DNA from: an uncultured Collinsella sp. | GTDB lineage: Bacteria > Actinomycetota > Coriobacteriia > Coriobacteriales > Coriobacteriaceae | Direction: 5' to 3' | Length of the DNA stretch: 37,010 bases | Assembly: GCA_958407465.1 (NCBI GenBank) | Contig: CATYIV010000021.1 | Span: 1-37,010 of the forward strand | Shown: positions 33,391 to 37,010 of the stretch, in pieces | How positions within the stretch are numbered: position 1 is the first letter of the stretch | How the letters are laid out: the number at the start of each line of letters is the position of its first letter | The notes under the pieces: generated by a model | Database searches by the model: none | The model's input: the letters and a program-made list of their open reading frames with translations, nothing else | What the model was told of the DNA's origin: nothing | Made by a program: the position numbers and the translations under genes

Positions 33391-33428
33391 ACCGACCAAA
33401 AAGGGACAGGTTTATTTTGGCAGGTTTT
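33391..33428 (-). repeat. Dispersed ~40-bp stem-loop repeat, copy E (inverted)
   Basis: On the minus strand: AAAACCTGCCAAAATAAACC, then TGTCCC and TTTTTGGTCGG. Its left end coincides with the stop codon of the sensor kinase (33429-33427). The right arm differs (GGTCGG), so the stem is imperfect. It could weaken transcription from the kinase gene into the ABC genes. Confidence 0.8.
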
Positions 33429-34806
33429 AGAGGCGGACGATGAAGGCGATCTGATGATCGTGGCCGGATACGGTAGCGGAGCCGCCATGGGCCTCGGCAA
33501 TAGCGCGCACCACGGATAGGCCCACGCCCGAGCCGCCTGTCTTGGAGCTACGCGACACGTCCGCACGATAGAAGCGGTCGAACAATCGGTCCAGGTCGCC
33601 TTCGGGCAGCCCGTCCACGGCGTTCGATACGACAAGCTCGGCGGCGCCCTTACCCCGACCGCGCGAGGCTGCGCGCAGGCTCAGCTCAATCACGCTGCCC
33701 TCGCTCGCATAGCGTGTGGCGTTGTCCAGCAGCAACTCAACCACCTGCGCTACCGCTGCAGCGTCGGCATGAGCCCGCACGCCGCTCGCAATCGAAGTCG
33801 ACAGACGCTTGCCGCGCGAAACCGCCACTGATTCAAACGGCTCCGCAGCCTTGTCCACGGACTCCGAAAGATCGATCGATGTCATGGTAAAGCCGGCCGA
33901 ACCCTCGTCCATACGCGCCAGGAACACCAGACGCTCCGTCAGCGCCGTCAGCCGTGCGACCTGCTCGTGAATGCTCTGCGTCCACTCGCTCTCGCCGCTC
34001 TCGATCTCTTGTACCTCATTGGCGGCATCAATTACAGCCAGCGGCGTCTTAATCTCGTGGCTCGCGTCGGTAATGAAGCGCTTCTGCTTGCTATAGCTCT
34101 CGACCATCGGCCGAATTACAGCACCCGAGGCCACCGTCACAATCGCCAATACCGCCAGCCAGCCAATGCAGCTGATCGCTACGCTCGCACTCAAAAACGA
34201 ATGAAAGCTTGCAAGCTCGCGTGAACAGTCGACGAATACATAGGTGGTCTCGTCGTCTTGGGCTGTAGTCATATAACGATAGTTACCAGAAAAGCCCGAG
34301 GTCAAACCCTTGGAATACAGTCCTGCAGCGATGCGTGCAGCACGCTTGGCGCCCACCGCGGCAATGCGGGCGGTATTGACATCGGTCACCTGCCCGCCGG
34401 CAATCGACACCGTAAAGTAGCGCGTGTCGAAGGGAGACTCCGCCGTCATGCCTTCAAAATGACCATCGCGAACGGCCGCCCGATTACCGGCAGCAACTTT
34501 ACCGGCACCCATATCCTGGCTGGGATCGTTGGCGGGCTCGTCCTCCCCATCAATGCCGCCTTTGCCCGCCACGATGTAGTCAAGGCGTGCATCGGCCATT
34601 TTACAGACATGCGAATAATTGACGATGTTGATGCCGGCGATGATGAGCGTGAGCACCACGGTCACGGCGCCCATGGCAACGAGGATGAACTTGCGACGCA
34701 GGCGGCGGCCCATTGCGCTAGCGGCATCGGCACGCCCCGGATTACCCGAGTCCACACCACTGCCGAGCTTCGCCGTCACGCGCTTCCACCACGCGCTCGC
34801 GCTCAC
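33427..34806 (-). CDS. Sensor histidine kinase
   Basis: 459 residues. One helix at 40-62, an extracellular sensor region (63-203) of no known type, a second helix at 205-230, then the dimerisation domain with phospho-accepting His250 (FITDASHEIKTPLAVI), N-box ELLLDNATRYAS, and the ATP-lid FDRFYRADVSRSSKTGGSG with VGLSVVRAIAEAHGG. No HAMP domain is obvious. It starts at GTG (34806), overlapping the response-regulator stop by GTGA. With the regulator it probably senses an envelope or antimicrobial signal and controls the adjacent ABC exporter; this is inferred from position. Confidence 0.9.
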   Translation of the reverse strand: MSASAWWKRVTAKLGSGVDSGNPGRADAASAMGRRLRRKFILVAMGAVTVVLTLIIAGINIVNYSHVCKMADARLDYIVAGKGGIDGEDEPANDPSQDMGAGKVAAGNRAAVRDGHFEGMTAESPFDTRYFTVSIAGGQVTDVNTARIAAVGAKRAARIAAGLYSKGLTSGFSGNYRYMTTAQDDETTYVFVDCSRELASFHSFLSASVAISCIGWLAVLAIVTVASGAVIRPMVESYSKQKRFITDASHEIKTPLAVIDAANEVQEIESGESEWTQSIHEQVARLTALTERLVFLARMDEGSAGFTMTSIDLSESVDKAAEPFESVAVSRGKRLSTSIASGVRAHADAAAVAQVVELLLDNATRYASEGSVIELSLRAASRGRGKGAAELVVSNAVDGLPEGDLDRLFDRFYRADVSRSSKTGGSGVGLSVVRAIAEAHGGSATVSGHDHQIAFIVRL

Positions 34807-35492
34807 GCTTGTTCGCCTTCCTCGACAACCTCAAGCGAATACCCCTGATTGCGCGAGGCGAGGATGGCCACGTTGGCACCAAGCGCCGTCAGCTTTTTGC
34901 GCAGGTACGAAATATAGACCCACACCACGTTGGCGCCTTCGGGCGCGTCCTCACCCCAAACTTCGAGCATCAGACGCTCGGTGGGCATGCGCGTGCCGGC
35001 ATTGCGCATAAAGAGCTCCATAAGCTGAAACTCACGATTGGCCAGATGTTCCTCGCCCAAGGGACCGACAAGCGTGCAAGCCGCCGTGTCGAGGCGCACG
35101 TTGCCCACGCCGAGCGTCGTGGCGTCAATTGCCGTCGCGGCACGCGTCATGGCACGAATGCGAGCGAGCAGCTCCTTGGCGGCAAACGGCTTGGTCAGGT
35201 AATCGTTGGCGCCAGCGTCCAGGCCCTCGACCTTATCGGACACCTCGCTTTTGGCCGTAAGCATGATGATGGGCAGGCGTTTGCCGGCGGCGCGCGTGCG
35301 CTTGAGCACCTCAATGCCATCCATGCCGGGCATCATGATGTCCAGGATCGCGGCGTCATAGTCGTTGGCGAGCAGATATTCGAGCGCCGTCAGACCGTCG
35401 AGCGCGGTGTCGACCTCGTAGTCGCTATGTTGAAGAATCGCGGTAAGAGCACGAGAGAGGCCAGGTTCGTCCTCGGCAAGCATCAGCTTCAT
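34803..35492 (-). CDS. OmpR/PhoB-family response regulator
   Basis: 229 residues. Receiver domain with acidic pocket AEDEP (6-10), phospho-acceptor Asp51 (AAILDIMMPGMDGIEVL), Thr/Ser in IIMLTAKSE and Lys101 (YLTKPF). The winged-helix DNA-binding domain (about 130-225) has REFQLMELFMRNAGTRMPTE and VWVYISYLRKKL. The ATG at 35492 has AAAGGAG at 35499-35505; an earlier in-frame start at 35531 lacks a site. First gene of a four-gene minus-strand series: regulator, kinase, ABC ATPase, FtsX permease. A direct repeat upstream (35557-35575) suits autoregulation. Confidence 0.93.
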   Translation of the reverse strand: MKLMLAEDEPGLSRALTAILQHSDYEVDTALDGLTALEYLLANDYDAAILDIMMPGMDGIEVLKRTRAAGKRLPIIMLTAKSEVSDKVEGLDAGANDYLTKPFAAKELLARIRAMTRAATAIDATTLGVGNVRLDTAACTLVGPLGEEHLANREFQLMELFMRNAGTRMPTERLMLEVWGEDAPEGANVVWVYISYLRKKLTALGANVAILASRNQGYSLEVVEEGEQA

Positions 35493-35556
35493 AGCTGCTC
35501 CTTTGGCGCATGGAAATACAGGTTTCGACACTGCCGATAATAGCGCACCGTCAACC

Positions 35557-35575
35557 GCCTTAGCGCAGCCTTAGC
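35557..35575 (-). promoter_or_regulatory. Direct repeat, candidate response-regulator binding site
   Basis: GCCTTAGC is repeated exactly with an 11-base period (35557-35564 and 35568-35575), the spacing at which OmpR-type dimers bind one helix face. A related CTTAGCC lies at 35613-35619. A -10-like TATTAT is found on the minus strand near 35537-35542, between the repeat and the gene. A CCTGCG/CGCAGG hairpin lies just beyond (about 35583-35606). Confidence 0.5.
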
Positions 35576-35720
35576 CGCTCAACCTGCGCGTTTTTAAATA
35601 CGCAGGATATGGCTTAGCCAAACTTAAGGCGCAGGCACCGAGCGCGTGGACGCATGCTAGCCGCGAAGGGACAGTGACTCGTTCTTTCAGGGCGTCTTGT
35701 CTATGCAAAGTGCTCGAACG

Positions 35721-36299
35721 TTATTCCTCGTACGCGCCCTCAAGCCGAAGCAGCCACTCCTTGCGGTCAAGGCCGCCGGCATATCCGTTGAGCGAGCCGT
35801 CGGCGGCAACCACGCGATGGCACGGCACGATAATCGAAATGGGATTGCGTGCAACCGCAGCCCCCACGGCACGCGGGGACACAACGGGAGCCTCGTTTCC
35901 CGGCACACGATGTCGAGCGGCAACACGCTGGGCGATCTCGCCATACGTAGTGACCTCGCCACGCGGAATAGAAAGCAGCTCAAACCAAACCTCGCGCTGA
36001 AACGCCGTACCAATCATATGCAACGGCGGCGTAAACCGAGGCTCCTGCCCCGCAAAATAAGCATTCAGCCAAGCCCAAGAACGCTCAAGCACCGAAGAAG
36101 CCGCACCATTTGCCGGACTCACCGAAGACATCCCGCCAGCACCAGAAACCGCATCGGAACCCTCGACATGCTCCGTATCTTCTTTGAGCAGCGTAGAGCC
36201 AAAATGCTCCTGACCCTCAAACCAAAGCCCTGTCAAACCGCGGCTATCAGCGGCAAGCAGGATTTCGCCCAAAGGCGAAGCAAACGTCGTCGTGACCAC
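35721..36299 (-). CDS. ogt: Methylated-DNA-[protein]-cysteine S-methyltransferase
   Basis: 192 residues. Repairs O6-alkylguanine in DNA by transfer of the alkyl group to its own Cys160 (IIVPCHRVV). Other family marks: FQREVWFELLSIPRGEVTTY with GEIA, the Arg-finger helix RAVGAAVARNP, and NGYAGGLDRKEWLL. Residues 41-70 form a Ser/Gly/Ala-rich, probably disordered insert in the N-terminal domain that most homologues lack. It starts at GTG (36299), with GAAAGGAG upstream. A degenerate AAGGGACAGTGAC sequence lies beyond its stop (about 35666-35678). The following 710 bases of the window hold no convincing gene. Confidence 0.92.
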   Translation of the reverse strand: MVTTTFASPLGEILLAADSRGLTGLWFEGQEHFGSTLLKEDTEHVEGSDAVSGAGGMSSVSPANGAASSVLERSWAWLNAYFAGQEPRFTPPLHMIGTAFQREVWFELLSIPRGEVTTYGEIAQRVAARHRVPGNEAPVVSPRAVGAAVARNPISIIVPCHRVVAADGSLNGYAGGLDRKEWLLRLEGAYEE

Positions 36300-36465
36300 C
36301 AGCGGCTCCTTTCAAAACTCCGCAACATAATACCGCGAACTGTGCAGGCAACCCCCGCAGATACGTCCGGGCGGGCTCGCAATTACTTCAGCGAGGCTGT
36401 TTTTCCCAATCAAGCGAAGAAGACGCGAAGCTTCGGCGCCAAAGCGGTGCCCCTACCAGCTGAGC

Positions 36466-36638
36466 TCTAATACTTTTCCCGAGAAGTGAACGAGTAAAAA
36501 CGAAGCCCCAGAGCATCCACACCTTTAGACCGCAAAACCGCAGGATTCGTACTGCAAAACCGCAGGAAATAGCGGTCAAAATATGCCAATGCTTCGGGGG
36601 TCCAAATCAGGTCGTTCACTTCTCGGGAAAGTATTAGA
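36466..36638. repeat. Nested palindrome 3 (173 bp)
   Basis: Outer arms 36466-36493 and 36612-36638 are complementary over 27 positions with one extra T in the left arm (core CCCGAGAAGTGAACGA). Inside, in nested order: CGAAGC (36501-36506) with GCTTCG (36591-36596), GCAT (36513-36516) with ATGC (36583-36586), and GACCGC (36528-36533) with GCGGTC (36572-36577). The tip carries a 14-bp direct repeat GCAAAACCGCAGGA (36532-36545 and 36554-36567). Confidence 0.8.
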
Positions 36639-36853
36639 CCCCGATTCACCCCAACCCCAAAGTCACCCCAGGCAGCAAGCGCGAACGCGCCGCAGCTGCC
36701 GGCCGCGCCCCACAGCCCCCAAAGGCGGCAGGCGCGAAGCGCCAAGGCCGCCGCCAGGGCCAGGGCCCGCAACAGCCACGCGCCCCCACATCAGCCCAGC
36801 GGCCCCAACCAACAACGGCCCCATCGCAGACCGCTCGCAGCAGCGCCACCGCA
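36639..36853. other. GC-rich intergenic stretch without a supported gene
   Basis: Very C-rich on the plus strand (runs such as CCCCAACCCCAAAG and GGCCGCCGCCAGGGCCAGGGC). Open frames exist on both strands, but their composition (Arg/Pro or Ala/Gly) and the lack of starts with ribosome sites argue against coding. It separates palindromes 3 and 4. Confidence 0.5.
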
Positions 36854-36983
36854 GGCGGGGGCCGGGCTTAGTTTTCAGAACACTCCGCAGACCAGTGTGG
36901 CGCCTTGTCCGCAGCTCCGAAGGAGCAGGACAAGGCGCCACACATGGTCGAGGACGTTCTGAAAACTAAGCCCGGCCCCAGCC
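36854..36983. repeat. Nested palindrome 4 (130 bp)
   Basis: Outer arms 36854-36881 and 36956-36983 pair over 28 bp with one mismatch (core CTTAGTTTTCAGAAC). Middle: GTGTGGCGCCTTGTCC (36895-36910) pairs perfectly with 36928-36943, extended by GACCA/TGGTC across a one-base bulge. Inner: GCTCC-GAA-GGAGC (36914-36926). Nearly the whole length can fold into a single hairpin. Confidence 0.88.
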
Positions 36984-37010
36984 GGACAGGTCCACCGCTA
37001 CTCGCAGAGC

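Noticed and set aside
29869..35492. BceRS-BceAB-type bacitracin resistance locus
   Set aside because: The kinase has a large extracellular region, unlike the short BceS type, and the permease is a 921-residue double-FtsX protein, not a ten-helix BceB.
36376..36404. Plus-strand terminator (CTCGC/GCGAG then TGTTTTT)
   Set aside because: The stem is only 5 bp and no plus-strand gene lies upstream; probably chance.
36447..36467. tRNA gene (minus strand GAGCTCAGCTGGTAGGGGC, D-arm-like)
   Set aside because: No acceptor stem, anticodon stem or T-arm can be drawn around it; at best a tRNA fragment or chance.
36467..36772. 101-codon minus-strand gene across palindrome 3
   Set aside because: Its coding would run through both arms of the palindrome, the start lies in low-complexity GC-rich DNA, and no ribosome site is seen.

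Overview
The window is high-GC (about 60%) bacterial chromosome. It carries 24 complete protein genes, one gene cut by the left edge, two gene remnants and an unusual load of intergenic palindromic DNA. The gene content points to an anaerobic gut actinobacterium of the Coriobacteriia, most likely Collinsella: a giant 2-hydroxyacyl-CoA dehydratase activase, an actinobacterial-type phosphofructokinase, a choloylglycine-hydrolase-like amidase, and the dispersed CCTGTCCCTTTTTGG repeats. The genus is inferred from general resemblance, not from a marker gene. No tRNA, rRNA, CRISPR array, transposase or integrase was recognised.

Layout. 1-231 (-): start of an exported protein with a G9 tract just after its signal peptide. 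539-1678 (+): DUF389 membrane protein with an EF-hand-like loop. 1804-2664: an anchored hypothetical protein and a frameshifted remnant. 2750-8256 (-): TetR regulator and activase, one transcription unit with a palindromic operator inside its promoter. 8378-11055 (-): HAD phosphatase, a remnant of a PII protein (glnB), a CmpB-like membrane protein and an HD hydrolase. 11284-13065 (+): a DXS-like transketolase-family enzyme that lacks usual DXS phosphate-site residues. 13111-13523: three tandem hairpin units, then a strong promoter. 13524-17821 (+): polar amino-acid ABC importer (binding protein, two permeases, ATPase) followed by a class I glutamine-amidotransferase-like gamma-glutamyl hydrolase. 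17927-20187 (-): degenerate GGDEF/REC/HD-GYP protein and an HPt protein. 20399-24312: alpha/beta hydrolase (-), radical SAM protein, SEC-C methionine aminopeptidase and D-2-hydroxyacid dehydrogenase. 24565-28417: M18 aminopeptidase (-), choloylglycine-hydrolase-like enzyme and phosphofructokinase. 28877-29812 (+): membrane-bound XRE-type protein. 29869-35492 (-): response regulator, sensor kinase, ABC ATPase and a double-FtsX permease. 35721-36299 (-): O6-methylguanine-DNA methyltransferase. 36300-37010: no convincing gene; two large palindromes.

How genes work together. Peptide and amino-acid use recurs: importer plus gamma-glutamyl hydrolase, M18 aminopeptidase, methionine aminopeptidase, 2-hydroxyacid dehydrogenase and dehydratase activase. 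These fit amino-acid fermentation through 2-hydroxyacyl-CoA intermediates, although the dehydratase subunits themselves are absent here. Signalling is dense: a two-component system next to an ABC exporter, a c-di-GMP-type hub with its HPt partner, a self-regulated TetR and a membrane XRE protein.

The most unusual material is intergenic. Four long nested palindromes (24356-24453, 28411-28591, 36466-36638, 36854-36983) have unrelated sequences but a common nested stem/internal-loop plan. A 67-bp palindrome occurs twice (22240-22306, 28624-28690) with conserved arms and different loops. Three tandem ~80-bp units at 13124-13340 each contain an inverted pair. A ~40-bp stem-loop repeat (CCTGCCAAAA...CCTGTCCCTTTTTGG) occurs in four fuller copies and one partial copy; in three cases its arm meets the stop codon of the adjacent gene. 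These families are the best candidates here for something undescribed.
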